From NCBI RefSeq assembly GCF_000308875.1, contig NZ_BAGL01000123.1:62001-126000 (forward strand): DNA of 64,000 nt. The letters run 5' to 3'. This document shows, piece after piece, positions 17,720 through 25,556 of this stretch (position 1 is the stretch's first letter; each line of letters starts with the position of its first letter). The notes beneath the pieces were generated by a model. That model did not search any database, was not told where the DNA came from, and was given only the letters and a program-made list of their open reading frames with translations. A program made the position numbers and the translations under genes. Origin of the DNA: Nocardia transvalensis NBRC 15921. GTDB taxonomy: Bacteria; Actinomycetota; Actinomycetes; Mycobacteriales; Mycobacteriaceae.

Positions 17720-18211
17720 ATGATCAAGTACAGAGCCCTCGGTCTGCTCGCGGCCACCATCGCCTGTGCCGGCTTCGGCGCTATGCCGACGGCCGCCGCC
17801 GACCCCGGCGTCGCCTGCGTATGGGACGGCGGAATCCACCACAAGGGGTCGACCGTCGTCGCGGGTGGCCGGTCATACACGTGCGGTGCAGACCTTTTCG
17901 GTGGCCCGCGGTGGTACCCCGGTGAAGGGGTGGGACAGCGCAGCACCGTGTCCAACCCGGGCACCGAGGGCAACCCGGCGCACCGGTTCAGCCCCGGCGC
18001 CCGCCAGTACGGCACCGACTACATGGACTACTGCGTCGGCAACCAGCTCATCGAGGGCCGCGAGGCCGTCTACGAGGTCGCCTCGGACGCAACCGGTTTC
18101 GTGTTCTGGAAGGCCGCCGAGCCCGCCTCCGGCTGGTCCTTCGACAATGCCGCGCAGCCCGGCCCGAGCTGGCGCTCCTCCGGCCTCTGCCACGACGGTT
18201 CGCTGACCTGA
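17720..18211 (+). CDS. Small exported protein, unknown function
   Basis: A 163-residue protein with a clear Sec signal peptide (MIKYRALGLLAATIACAGF, then AMPTAAADPG; cleavage probably after AAA near residue 28). The mature part has four cysteines (VACVW, YTCGAD, DYCVGN, GLCHDG), enough for two disulfides, and many Gly, Trp and Tyr. I do not recognise the family. Start ATG at 17720 is favoured over an in-frame GTG-type start 72 nt upstream because only this one gives a signal peptide. It is followed by a strong hairpin terminator and preceded by the 26-bp element. Confidence 0.75.
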   Translation: MIKYRALGLLAATIACAGFGAMPTAAADPGVACVWDGGIHHKGSTVVAGGRSYTCGADLFGGPRWYPGEGVGQRSTVSNPGTEGNPAHRFSPGARQYGTDYMDYCVGNQLIEGREAVYEVASDATGFVFWKAAEPASGWSFDNAAQPGPSWRSSGLCHDGSLT

Positions 18212-18235
18212 TCCGCCACCCGTTCCCGTATCGAT

Positions 18236-18275
18236 AACGATGGGCCCGCACGAAACGTGCGGGCCCATAATCGTT
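18236..18275 (+). terminator. Terminator of the exported-protein gene
   Basis: TGGGCCCGCACG (18241-18252) pairs perfectly with 18256-18267 over an AAA loop. An outer A-T pair and AACG against CGTT extend the stem. It begins about 25 bp after the stop. Confidence 0.85.
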
Positions 18276-18290
18276 GTCGCCGCACTTTCA

Positions 18291-18400
18291 TTGTTCCCCG
18301 GATTGCCCCACTCGTTGTTCCCCCGGGTTGTCAGTCTTCGTTGTTCCCCCGGAACGTCAGTCCATAACTGTTCCCCGGAACGTCTTTTGTTCCGGGGGCA
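18291..18400. repeat. Array of GTTCCCC(C)GG elements
   Basis: TGTTCC followed by C/G tracts recurs at 18292, 18316, 18342 and 18369 (spacings 24, 26 and 27 bp), with a fifth TTGTTCCGGGGG at 18388. Two units are themselves inverted repeats: GTTCCCCCGGAAC (18343-18355) and GTTCCCCGGAAC (18370-18381). The array may be a regulatory cluster or the remains of a small repeat family. Confidence 0.55.
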
Positions 18401-18408
18401 CAAATGAG

Positions 18409-18451
18409 TCACCCCCGGAATCCATCGTGTGGAAGTGGATTCCGGGGGTGA
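18409..18451. terminator. 16-bp perfect hairpin between convergent genes
   Basis: The 16 bases at 18409-18424 are the exact reverse complement of 18436-18451, with an 11-base loop. It lies 115 bp past the end of the minus-strand exported-protein gene and may terminate it. The stem contains the same CCCCCGGAA core as the neighbouring array, so it may belong to that repeat family. Confidence 0.55.
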
Positions 18452-18564
18452 CGGGGTCACGGAGGGGGTGCCGGGCGGTGGCCGTAGCGCGGGCCCGATG
18501 AGGATGTGGGAAACGACCCGCGGGACGGCGTGCCGGGCAGCCGGTTCCGTGACGTCTGGGAGGG

Positions 18565-18897
18565 TCAGTGGTTGCCGTGCGGGCCGAAGTTGTTGGCCTC
18601 CTGGTACCGGCTCGAGTAGCGCGAGTCCGGATCCCGCTGCGCCGCAACGCTTCCGTCCTGGTCCTCGACGCGCCGGTTAGAGTTGTCCGGTGCGTTGTTC
18701 GAACCACGGTCGCGGTCGCGGAAACCGCCGTAGTTGCCGTAGCCGCCGCGCCCGTTGTCGTGGCTGCTGCTGTGGCCACGGCTGCCGCCGGAGCCGGCGA
18801 ACGCGCCCTGGCTCGCGAGGGTGACGGGTCCTGCGACCAGCAAGCCCGCGAGGACGGTGCCGGCGACGATCTTCTTTGTCCTGTGGTTGCCGCTCAT
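18565..18897 (-). CDS. Small exported Gly/Ser/Asn/Arg-rich protein
   Basis: A 110-residue protein. A signal peptide occupies residues 1-34 (KKIVAGTVLAGLLVAGPVTLASQGAFA). The mature part has low complexity: Ser, Gly, Asn, Arg, Asp and Tyr in GRGGYGNYGG and RDRDRG patterns, with no cysteine. The ATG at 18897 is chosen because it opens the signal peptide; GGAG lies 12 nt upstream. The 26-bp element stands 81 bp before it in the same orientation. Function unknown; the composition suggests a cell-surface or disordered protein. Confidence 0.7.
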   Translation of the reverse strand: MSGNHRTKKIVAGTVLAGLLVAGPVTLASQGAFAGSGGSRGHSSSHDNGRGGYGNYGGFRDRDRGSNNAPDNSNRRVEDQDGSVAAQRDPDSRYSSRYQEANNFGPHGNH

Positions 18898-18974
18898 AAC
18901 GCTCGATATCTCCGTTTCATGCTGTTTGCCACCACTCGACCTGTGCTGTGATCGGGGCCTCAGCCTGTACATCT

Positions 18975-19000
18975 CCTAGTGTACCGCCAAACGATGGCAC
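18975..19000 (-). promoter_or_regulatory. Conserved 26-bp element upstream of small exported protein
   Basis: On the minus strand it reads GTGCCATCGTTTGGCGG then TACACTAGG, 22 of 26 identical to the pknG copy. TACACT (18978-18983) could serve as a -10 hexamer. The spacing to the start codon (81 bp) is close to that at the 17.6-kb copy (76 bp). Confidence 0.5.
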
Positions 19001-19107
19001 ATAAAACAGGGAGAGGGCATGAATTTTTCCGGACTTGCCGCGGAGGGGGTTCCCGGCCAAAAACGTGCCGGGAACATGAGATCGACGATTGCGCCGTAGA
19101 TGTGAGT

Positions 19108-19126
19108 TCTCCGGCTGTGCCGGAGA
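19108..19126 (-). terminator. Short hairpin after the DPP-repeat membrane protein
   Basis: TCTCCGGC (19108-19115) and GCCGGAGA (19119-19126) form a perfect 8-bp stem on a three-base loop, 45 bp past the stop of the minus-strand membrane protein. Confidence 0.5.
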
Positions 19127-19170
19127 GTCAGGGCGATCGGATCAGGAGAATGAGGAGGGGCGCGGGGCGG

Positions 19171-20082
19171 TCAGTCGCCCTGCTCGGATTCCTCGGAGCG
19201 CGGGGGCTTTTCGGCCTGCGGGGGCTCCGCAGGGGATTCGGCCTTCTCGGACCGCTCGGGCTCGGCAGGCTCGGATTTTTCGGCGACTCGAGCCTCGTCG
19301 GATTTGTCGGATTTGGTGGTCGTCACGAAGGGGGAGCGCAATTGCCATCCGATGGGGCTGGTCGTGCCGTGATCACGAACCCACTGGATCACCGCGGAGA
19401 CCGCCGCGACGACGGCCGTCGCCCCGCAGAGCAGAGCGATCGAGGTCATTCCCCCGCTGGAGTACTGGGTTTTCGCGAGACCGGGTATGGCGAGGGTGCC
19501 GTTGCCGAAGGCCCAGGCCATCATCGAGCCCACCTGGCCGCCGAGGTCGTAGCTGCGTGCGGTCATGGCCTTCAGCTCGGCCGTCTTGGAGTTGACGTAG
19601 ATGAGCGTCACGATGACGAGAAAAGCGTTGGCGACGGCGGTGACGGTGACGATCCGCGCCAGCCTGTCGCTGTGTATGCGCAGATTGGCGGCCGTCGTGA
19701 GGCAGATGACGATGATGGCGGCCGATGCCAGGATCGCCCAGAGGCCCATGATCTTGGGCGCGCCCCGCTGCTGATGTGACCACGCGGTGAGGAAGGCGGT
19801 GGTCGCCGTGATCCGGCCGAAAGGATTGACGCTGGCGGTCCCGTTCGGCCCGCGTGCCGACAACCACGGCTGGAACAGCAATATCAGGGTGATGAGGCTG
19901 CTGAGCGACGCGGCAATATAGCCCCAATGACCGCGCAGCGTGCCGAGGTACGGCTTCAGGTCGGGCCAGCTGTATGCGACACGCGTTCGTCGATCCGGGG
20001 GATCCGGTGGATCGGGAGGATCAGGAGGATCCGGTGGGTCGGGACTGTTTCCCGTCGCTTGCCAGGGCGTCGGCTGCACCAT
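19171..20082 (-). CDS. Four-helix membrane protein with DPP repeats and PTPW N-terminus
   Basis: A 303-residue protein. It opens MVQPTPWQATGN, followed by five PDP/DPP repeats (19996-20045 in DNA). Four transmembrane helices follow (around 55-75, 105-125, 140-160 and 210-230), with an extracytoplasmic 'PWLSARGPNG' loop after the first. The C-terminal ~60 residues are highly charged (Glu/Lys/Pro/Ser). It is paralogous to the gene at 22888-23715: both share the GxWGYxAA-x-LI helix, 'QPWLS/EPWLS-GP-GT' and the same layout. Function unknown; a nearby paralogue and a third protein share the N-terminal motif. Confidence 0.7.
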   Translation of the reverse strand: MVQPTPWQATGNSPDPPDPPDPPDPPDPPDRRTRVAYSWPDLKPYLGTLRGHWGYIAASLSSLITLILLFQPWLSARGPNGTASVNPFGRITATTAFLTAWSHQQRGAPKIMGLWAILASAAIIVICLTTAANLRIHSDRLARIVTVTAVANAFLVIVTLIYVNSKTAELKAMTARSYDLGGQVGSMMAWAFGNGTLAIPGLAKTQYSSGGMTSIALLCGATAVVAAVSAVIQWVRDHGTTSPIGWQLRSPFVTTTKSDKSDEARVAEKSEPAEPERSEKAESPAEPPQAEKPPRSEESEQGD

Positions 20083-20172
20083 GGCCTGAGTGTATGCGCC
20101 GGTCAGGTCGGCGCTGCCGCCCGAAAGATCCCCGTGTGTGGGAAGGTTTTCCGGGGTGCCCGCGACGTAGGA

Positions 20173-20856
20173 TCACTCGGCCGGTCCGCGCGGTGATACT
20201 CCCACAATCAGCCTCGCGACGATGGCGCCGTCGGCCTGTCTGTCCCCGTAGACCGCGATCGTGCCACCGGTCTGAATATCGGACACCCTGGTGCCCAGCA
20301 GAATCAGCACCCGGGTCCGCTTATCGGTACGGATCGTCACCGAACCGCCGAACATGCCACCCAGCTGGAGTATCTCGTTCTTGTTCGAGAGCACCCTGCC
20401 GACGGCGAATCCGGTGCCCTTGTTACCCGCAGGGTTCGTGGAGGAGCCGACCGACGCCTCGGACGCGGTGCTCGTGGTGGCGCCGCGCGCCGACGGCGGC
20501 GACGTGCGCGGCGGTCCGGAGGCGAACAGGCTGTGCACCGAGACGATGAGGACCGCGAGCACGATCCCGGTGGTGAGCACGATTCCGACCCGGAACAGCG
20601 GCGGCAGGTCGACCTCGCGCAGGTCGGATACGACGCGGCGGGCCTTGTCGCGGATCTGTTCCGATACGAGCCGCCGGTGTGGTCGTGGTTCGGAGCGCGT
20701 GGTCTGCTCCGCGACCTTCTGCTGTGCGGAGGAGTGGGAGAGCAACTGCTGTGTGGTGGGTTCGGCGAGGAATTGCCGCGTGGGTCCGGCGGCTGCCTGC
20801 CCCAGTAGCCGGGGTGTCCGAGCTTGGCTCGACCACGGCGTGCTCGGCTCCGTCAT
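20173..20856 (-). CDS. Single-pass membrane protein with DUF5666-like domain
   Basis: A 227-residue protein started at the ATG at 20856 (MTEPSTPWSSQARTPR). A Gln/Thr/Arg-rich cytoplasmic segment is followed by one transmembrane helix (~98-118, VGIVLTTGIVLAVLIVSVHSL), a Ser/Thr/Ala-rich linker and a C-terminal beta domain (FAVGRVLSNKNEILQLGG, then VTIRTDKRTRVLIL, then TGGTIAVYGDRQADGAIVARLI). The last part matches the OB-like DUF5666 pattern: variable core, 'G-V-V-G--DGT--A--I'. Its N-terminus shares the TPW motif with the two four-helix proteins nearby. Confidence 0.65.
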   Translation of the reverse strand: MTEPSTPWSSQARTPRLLGQAAAGPTRQFLAEPTTQQLLSHSSAQQKVAEQTTRSEPRPHRRLVSEQIRDKARRVVSDLREVDLPPLFRVGIVLTTGIVLAVLIVSVHSLFASGPPRTSPPSARGATTSTASEASVGSSTNPAGNKGTGFAVGRVLSNKNEILQLGGMFGGSVTIRTDKRTRVLILLGTRVSDIQTGGTIAVYGDRQADGAIVARLIVGVSPRGPAE

Positions 20857-20948
20857 GTAGTAAGGGTAGGGCACCGGCGAGCACCCGATTTTTCACTGGC
20901 GGGAGTACTCGAACGATTGGGGCGCAACGACTTCCGGGCATTAGAACG

Positions 20949-21155
20949 TCAGCTGTTCAGCCACTGCTGGATCTGGTCCAGCGACGTCGCGGTGTGCAAG
21001 GGCTGCCCGTCCTCGGCGTCGAGCAGCAGCCACGGGTGCGGTGGTGCGTCGCCGCGGACCAGGCGATAGCCGGCTCTGGCGGCCCGGGCGGCCAGGAACC
21101 GGAAAGGCGTGGTGGGGGCGGATCCCGGCGGGGATGGTTTGTCGGACTCTGTCAC
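20949..21155 (-). CDS. Small protein of unknown function, coupled to upstream gene
   Basis: A 68-residue protein from a GTG start that overlaps the stop of the preceding gene (GTGA). It has a Pro-rich start, a basic helix (FRFLAARAARAGYRLVRG) and a hydrophobic strand pair ending 'HTATSLDQIQQWLNS'. Small genes of this kind often flank XRE/DUF397 pairs in nocardiae. I do not recognise a named family. Confidence 0.5.
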   Translation of the reverse strand: MTESDKPSPPGSAPTTPFRFLAARAARAGYRLVRGDAPPHPWLLLDAEDGQPLHTATSLDQIQQWLNS

Positions 21156-21502
21156 TCGGGGCGCTCCACGGGTCGGTGTCGGCGTGACGAATCGGGCGTG
21201 ATGTGCCCGGCGGCGACCAGCGCGGCGAAGGCGGCACGTTTGCGAGCGCAATCGTGCTCGCGGTGCAGTTGCATCCAGCGGTGAGCGTCGTCGAGCGAAA
21301 CCTGTTGGGCGGGTGTGGTGCATGTCCACTCTCTGGGCCACCCCAGCGATTTTAGCTGAATATTTGCTGATGTCGACTGGTCGGTTTCGGCAGCCCGCCG
21401 CCGGGGCTCCGTGCCCGGCCAGGCGCACCCGGCGGCGGTCCCCGCTACCCCGCAGCCGCCGAGGGTGGTCACGATGCTCCACGCGATATCCCACGCACTC
21501 AT
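21152..21502 (-). CDS. Small hypothetical protein divergent from XRE regulator
   Basis: A 116-residue protein started at an internal ATG at 21502; the frame is open further upstream to 21763, but that part overlaps the divergent regulator and looks non-coding. The N-terminus (MSAWDIAWSIVTTLGGCGVAGTAAGCAW) could be a membrane anchor. The rest is charged and helical with two cysteines (EWTCTTP, HDCARK). It is coupled to the 68-residue gene below it. Function unknown. Confidence 0.5.
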   Translation of the reverse strand: MSAWDIAWSIVTTLGGCGVAGTAAGCAWPGTEPRRRAAETDQSTSANIQLKSLGWPREWTCTTPAQQVSLDDAHRWMQLHREHDCARKRAAFAALVAAGHITPDSSRRHRPVERPE

Positions 21503-21749
21503 GCTCGTCCGAAATTCATTGTTTTCACCCGGAATGTTGTCGTGGTCCGATTCTGGATATCGGAAATGGAAGATCCGAAATGGCCCGCGGCCCTTCGGAA
21601 CTCGTTCGGCATGTCCGATGAAATGAGCACACCACGAGCGACTGTGGTTCACAATCGTGACATGAATCTTCGAAGCAGCTTTTCCGATGTCCCAGAGCGT
21701 TTTTCGCCCCGAAACACATCGGTCTTCGTGACGAAGATCGACAAGATTC

Positions 21750-22652
21750 ATGGTGAATCCCATGGCCGCTGACCCGGGTTCGACGGTCCCTCGCCGCCAG
21801 CTGGGTCGCTACCTGCGCGAAGGGCGGCAGGCGTGCAACCTCACCCTGGCCGAGGCCGCGAGGCTGATGGAGTGGAGCGAGGCCATGCTGCAACGGCTGG
21901 AAACAGGCAAGCTCGAAAAGATCCGGACACACGATGTCCGGCAGCTGTGCCAGCTGTACAACCTGGACGAGGAATTCGCCGCGGCGCTGGCCGTATTGGC
22001 ACAGCAAGCCGGTGCGAAATCGTGGTACCACGATTACGACGACCTGATACCCGTCGGCTTCAATCTCTATGTGGGCCTGGAGTCCTCGGTCCGGGCAATG
22101 ACGACCGTGCAGCCGTTCCTGGTACCCGGTCTGTTACAGACGGAGGAATACGCGCGGACCCTGGCGTGCGCGGCCGATCCCGATGAGGACGAACAACAGG
22201 TCGAGCGGCGTGTGCAGCTCAAAGTGCGTCGGCAGTCGCTGATCACCCGGAAGTTGCATCCGGTGACGCTCGATGCGGTGATCTACGAAGCCGCCGTGCG
22301 GAATATCGTCGGCGGCCGGAGGGTGATGGGTGCCCAACTGCGACACCTCGCCGACATGAGCACGCTGCCCAATATCACTGTGCGTGTGCTGCCGCTCTCG
22401 GCAGGAATGCCACTCGGAGAGCTGGTCGGTCCGTGCGTGATCCTCGAGTTCGGAAAAGACAAGCGAGGCAACCCTATTGAACCCTCGGTGGTCTATGTGG
22501 AGAGCTACCTCGGTGACATATACCTGGAGAAGAAGCAGGCGGTGGAGCGCTACCATCGGGCCTGTGGGGCGATCGCAGACGCTGCGCTGGACGATGTAAC
22601 CAGTAGGGGCCTGCTCAGACGGGTAGCGAGGGAGTACGACCGTGAGCGTTGA
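21750..22652 (+). CDS. XRE-family regulator with DUF5753 domain
   Basis: A 300-residue protein. An N-terminal XRE helix-turn-helix (RRQLGRYLREGRQACNLTLAEAARLMEWSEAMLQRLETGK) is followed by a DUF5753 domain (WYHDYDDLIPVGFNLYVGLE, 'QPFLVPGLLQTEEYAR', 'RRQSLITRKLHPVTLDAVIYEAAVRN', 'ITVRVLPLSAGMP'). This is the classic actinomycete pairing with a DUF397 protein, which follows and overlaps by 11 bp. Such pairs include BldB/Scr-like regulators and candidate toxin-antitoxin systems. The ATG at 21765 is an alternative start. Confidence 0.9.
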   Translation: MVNPMAADPGSTVPRRQLGRYLREGRQACNLTLAEAARLMEWSEAMLQRLETGKLEKIRTHDVRQLCQLYNLDEEFAAALAVLAQQAGAKSWYHDYDDLIPVGFNLYVGLESSVRAMTTVQPFLVPGLLQTEEYARTLACAADPDEDEQQVERRVQLKVRRQSLITRKLHPVTLDAVIYEAAVRNIVGGRRVMGAQLRHLADMSTLPNITVRVLPLSAGMPLGELVGPCVILEFGKDKRGNPIEPSVVYVESYLGDIYLEKKQAVERYHRACGAIADAALDDVTSRGLLRRVAREYDRER

Positions 22653-22851
22653 TCTACCCACCGCGCAGTGGTTCAAGAGCAGCCGGAGTAGCGGTCAGCG
22701 GGAGTGCGTCGAGGTCGCGTTCCTCGACGGCGGCCGTGTGGGTGTCCGCGACGGCAAGAACCCTGCCGGTCCGGCTCTGGTGTTCACGCCCGGTGAGTGG
22801 GATGCGTTCGCGGCGGGCGTGCGCGACGGCCGACTCGATCGACCGCGCTGA
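22642..22851 (+). CDS. DUF397 domain protein
   Basis: A 69-residue protein from a GTG start inside the end of the XRE gene. It carries the DUF397 pattern: WFKSSRSSGQRECVEVAFLDGGRVGVRDGKNP then PALVFTPGEWDAFAAGVRDGRLD. DUF397 proteins are small beta-rich partners of XRE/DUF5753 regulators. A hairpin follows 26 bp after the stop. Confidence 0.9.
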   Translation: MSVDLPTAQWFKSSRSSGQRECVEVAFLDGGRVGVRDGKNPAGPALVFTPGEWDAFAAGVRDGRLDRPR

Positions 22852-22876
22852 GGTCCACAGCCGTACTCCCGGGTGG

Positions 22877-22898
22877 CCCAGGGCTTTTCAGCCCTGGG
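22877..22898. terminator. Bidirectional hairpin between DUF397 and membrane-protein genes
   Basis: CCCAGGGC (22877-22884) and GCCCTGGG (22891-22898) form a perfect stem over TTTTCA. The stem overlaps the last codons of the minus-strand gene and lies just past the DUF397 stop. Confidence 0.65.
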
Positions 22899-23715
22899 TT
22901 CCCTCGATCTCGATCGGAGCCTGCGCTTCGGTCTCGACCGAGCGACGACGCATCTTCTGCTGATACAACGTCTGCGCGATGGCCGCCGAGGCGGACAGCA
23001 CCGCCATCGCGCCGGCCGTCATCGCGGTGCCCGTGAGCTTCGCGGTTTCGAATACGGCCTTCTGCCCGCCGGGCCACGGGTAATCCCCGCGGCCTGTCGC
23101 CCACCGGATGATGAACCCGGCCTGCACGCCCAGCTCGGTCGGCGGGCCGGAGCCGACCATATTGCGTAGCTCCGGGCCCGCTCCGCTGAGATATATCAGG
23201 GTGGAGATGATGAAGAGCGCCACCGCCACCGCCGCACCGGTGGTCAGGTAGGTCATCGAGGTGATGCGTGTCCAGACGTTGATCACGGCGGTGGGCACGG
23301 TAAGGAAGATCGCGATGGCCGCGAGAACCGCCCACTTGCCTTTGAGATTCGAGTGATTCGGCGGATGCTGTGACCAGAGCCCCACGAGGGTGGTGGAGAT
23401 ATGCGTTTGTCCGAACGCATTGCTCCACACAGTGCCATCGGGCCCTGAAGTGGACAGCCATGGCTCGAACATCAGGACGAACGTTATGGCGCACCCGACG
23501 GCGGCGGCCAGGTATCCCCAGTTCCCGCCGAGCCGGGGCAGCAACGGCCGCATATGCACGCCGGCCTTCGCCGTAACGGCATTGAAGTTCCGGTTTGCGG
23601 TGCGAAGGCCGCGAGTCGCGGCGCGAAGGGTCCGGGCAGCTCGGTCCCGGAGGGATTCCGAGGAGGGCTGCGGGTCGCGAGCCTCTACGGACTGCCAGGG
23701 GGTGGGCTGAGACAT
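22888..23715 (-). CDS. Four-helix membrane protein, paralogue of the 19.2-kb gene
   Basis: A 275-residue protein started at the ATG at 23715 (MSQPTPWQSVEARD); an ATG 21 nt upstream would add MNEGSTP. A basic N-terminal stretch precedes four transmembrane helices. The paralogy with 19171-20082 is visible in GNWGYLAAAVGCAITFVLMFEPWLSTSGPDGT and in the spacing of later helices, but it lacks the DPP repeats and has a shorter tail. It follows the MFS gene by 13 bp on the same strand, so co-transcription is likely. Confidence 0.7.
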   Translation of the reverse strand: MSQPTPWQSVEARDPQPSSESLRDRAARTLRAATRGLRTANRNFNAVTAKAGVHMRPLLPRLGGNWGYLAAAVGCAITFVLMFEPWLSTSGPDGTVWSNAFGQTHISTTLVGLWSQHPPNHSNLKGKWAVLAAIAIFLTVPTAVINVWTRITSMTYLTTGAAVAVALFIISTLIYLSGAGPELRNMVGSGPPTELGVQAGFIIRWATGRGDYPWPGGQKAVFETAKLTGTAMTAGAMAVLSASAAIAQTLYQQKMRRRSVETEAQAPIEIEGTQG

Positions 23716-23728
23716 GGGTGTGGATCCT

Positions 23729-25222
23729 TCATTCACTGAGGGCCGCGCGGGGGTCGGGGGCGGGTTCCGGCTTCGCCGCGGACAACGGATCCGCGATGTC
23801 CTCCAAGGACTTTCCTTCGGCGTTCACGCCGAAGAACCAGGCGACCAGCCCGCCGCCGATCATGAAGCAGCTGCCTACGAGATAACCCACGGTCAGCGGG
23901 AAGCGGTCGGGATCCGGATTGTCCGCCCCGCCGACCAGGTGGCCGAAGAGGAACGGTGCGATGACGCCGCCGACACCCTGCGCGATCGCGAAGAAGAACG
24001 AGATGGCCTGACCGCGCAGTTCCAGCGGGAAGATCTCGCTCACCGTCAAATACGCCGCGGACGCTCCGGCCGAAGCGAAGAAGAAGATGACGCACCACAG
24101 CAGCGTCTGCGTGGTGGCGGTCAGTATGCCCGCGTTGAACGCCCACGCGGAGACGAAGAGCAGTGAACCGGAACCGACATAGGTCGCGCAGATCATCTTC
24201 CGGCGGCCGACGCTGTCGAACAGCGGGCCGAGTACCAGCGGGCCGATCAGATTGCCTATGGCGAAGGGGAAGAAATAGTAGCCCGTGTGGTCGGACGGCA
24301 CGTGGTAGAAGTTCGTCAGCACCATGCCGACGGTGAAGAAGATGGCGTTGTACAGGAACGCCTGGGTGGCCATCATCGTGAAGCCGAGGAAAGACCGAGA
24401 TGGGTACTTGCCGAAGAAGATTCGACCCATCTGCCAGTAGGAGAGCCGATCGGTGTCGGTGATGTCGAGGGCCTTGCTCTCGTCCACCGGCGGGAGTTCG
24501 ACCCCCTGGCTGCGCACCCGCGCCTCGATCTCGTCGACGGTCCGCTCGGCCTCGTCCGCCCGGCCGTGGGTGAGCAGCCAGCGCGGGCTCTCCGGAATGT
24601 GCCGGCGCAGGAAGATGATGATGATCCCGAGGACCGGGCCGAGGAAGAATCCGATCCGCCAGCCCCACCCCACCGGGATGAGGTTCTCGTTGAACAGGAC
24701 CAGGCTCGCGGCCGCACCCAAAGCCGCACCGCCCCAGTAGGTCCCGTTGATCGCGATATCGACCCGCCCCCGGTATTTGGCGGGCATGATCTCGTCGATC
24801 GCCGAATTGATCGCCGTGTACTCACCGCCGATCCCGGTTCCCGCGATGAACCGGAACAGATACAGCGACCATGGGCCCCAGGACAACCCGGCCAACCCGC
24901 TGCCGATCAGATAGATCGCCAGGGTCAGGATGAACAGCTTCTTCCGCCCGAGCCGGTCCGTCAGCCGGCCGAACACGAGCGCCCCCACGACCTGCCCCGC
25001 CAGATACCACGAGGCGACCGCGCCGACCTGCCCCGGCGTCAGATTCAACGCCCCGGCGTCCTGCAACGGCCCGCCCATGCTGCTGACGATCTGGATCTCG
25101 ACGCCGTCCAACACCCAGGAGACGCCCAGCCCGACGACGATCAGCCAGTGGAATCTCGTCCACGGCAATCGATCCATCCGCGCGGGCACCAAACTTCGGA
25201 TGATCTTGGTCTGCGTCGACAT
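23729..25222 (-). CDS. MFS transporter, sugar-porter/metabolite:H+ symporter type
   Basis: A 497-residue, 12-helix transporter. The ATG at 25222 follows a good GAGGTGAG site. Family marks are GRLTDRLGRKKLFILTLAIY between helices 2 and 3, RFIAGTGIGGEYTAINSAIDEIMPAKYRGR after helix 4, a long central loop, and 'DSVGRRKM' in the second half. The GIGGEY segment is typical of proton-coupled transporters of sugars or small organic acids; the substrate cannot be read. It lies directly downstream of the giant gene, 335 bp past its stop, on the same strand. Confidence 0.85.
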   Translation of the reverse strand: MSTQTKIIRSLVPARMDRLPWTRFHWLIVVGLGVSWVLDGVEIQIVSSMGGPLQDAGALNLTPGQVGAVASWYLAGQVVGALVFGRLTDRLGRKKLFILTLAIYLIGSGLAGLSWGPWSLYLFRFIAGTGIGGEYTAINSAIDEIMPAKYRGRVDIAINGTYWGGAALGAAASLVLFNENLIPVGWGWRIGFFLGPVLGIIIIFLRRHIPESPRWLLTHGRADEAERTVDEIEARVRSQGVELPPVDESKALDITDTDRLSYWQMGRIFFGKYPSRSFLGFTMMATQAFLYNAIFFTVGMVLTNFYHVPSDHTGYYFFPFAIGNLIGPLVLGPLFDSVGRRKMICATYVGSGSLLFVSAWAFNAGILTATTQTLLWCVIFFFASAGASAAYLTVSEIFPLELRGQAISFFFAIAQGVGGVIAPFLFGHLVGGADNPDPDRFPLTVGYLVGSCFMIGGGLVAWFFGVNAEGKSLEDIADPLSAAKPEPAPDPRAALSE

Positions 25223-25556
25223 CGAAAGCTCACCTCGGTTTCCGGAAACGTCTATCCACTCGCGGGCACGCGTCACCGCGGCGCGACTCAGGACAGCGCG
25301 GTGCCGATCGTGTCTCGATCTCCGTGATCCGGCGCCGCTTCGCGGCATCCGATACGCGGCACGGTTACTTCGGTGCCACGGAGACGTAATACACCGTTCA
25401 TTGAGACATAGTACGGCGTACCGTTAGAAAATGTAACAAGTTCGGAATACTTCCGGTAAGACGGGGTTGCCGAAACATTCTGTCCGGCAGGGGTTTTCAA
25501 ACCGGTCGGTCCGCAGTTATGCCCGGCGGCGCGCCCGCCCACACGCCGCAGTCGGT
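25223..25556. promoter_or_regulatory. Upstream region of MFS gene with GTACG-CGTAC palindrome
   Basis: A 334-bp gap between the giant gene's stop and the MFS start. GTACGGCGTAC (25411-25421) is an inverted repeat with one central base, extended by CGTT on one side, in an AT-richer patch. It could be a repressor site for the transporter. No small open frame here looks like an immunity gene for the giant protein. Confidence 0.4.

Larger units (their letters stand above)
18212..18564. other. Non-coding stretch with hairpins and repeats
   Basis: No credible gene is seen in these 353 bp between two convergent exported-protein genes. The stretch holds a terminator hairpin at 18236-18275, an array of GTTCC-type elements at 18291-18400 and a second long hairpin at 18409-18451. 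After that I see nothing. Confidence 0.6.

Noticed and set aside
17618..17842. Small minus-strand frame overlapping the exported-protein promoter
   Set aside because: It crosses the conserved element and the signal peptide of a better-supported gene.
18274..18501. A 75-residue plus-strand frame in the repeat region
   Set aside because: It runs through the GTTCC array and hairpin, has low-complexity translation and no plausible start context.
19996..20045. Sequencing artefact in the DPP-encoding short repeats
   Set aside because: The repeat keeps frame and codons vary between units, so it reads as a genuine Pro/Asp-rich segment.
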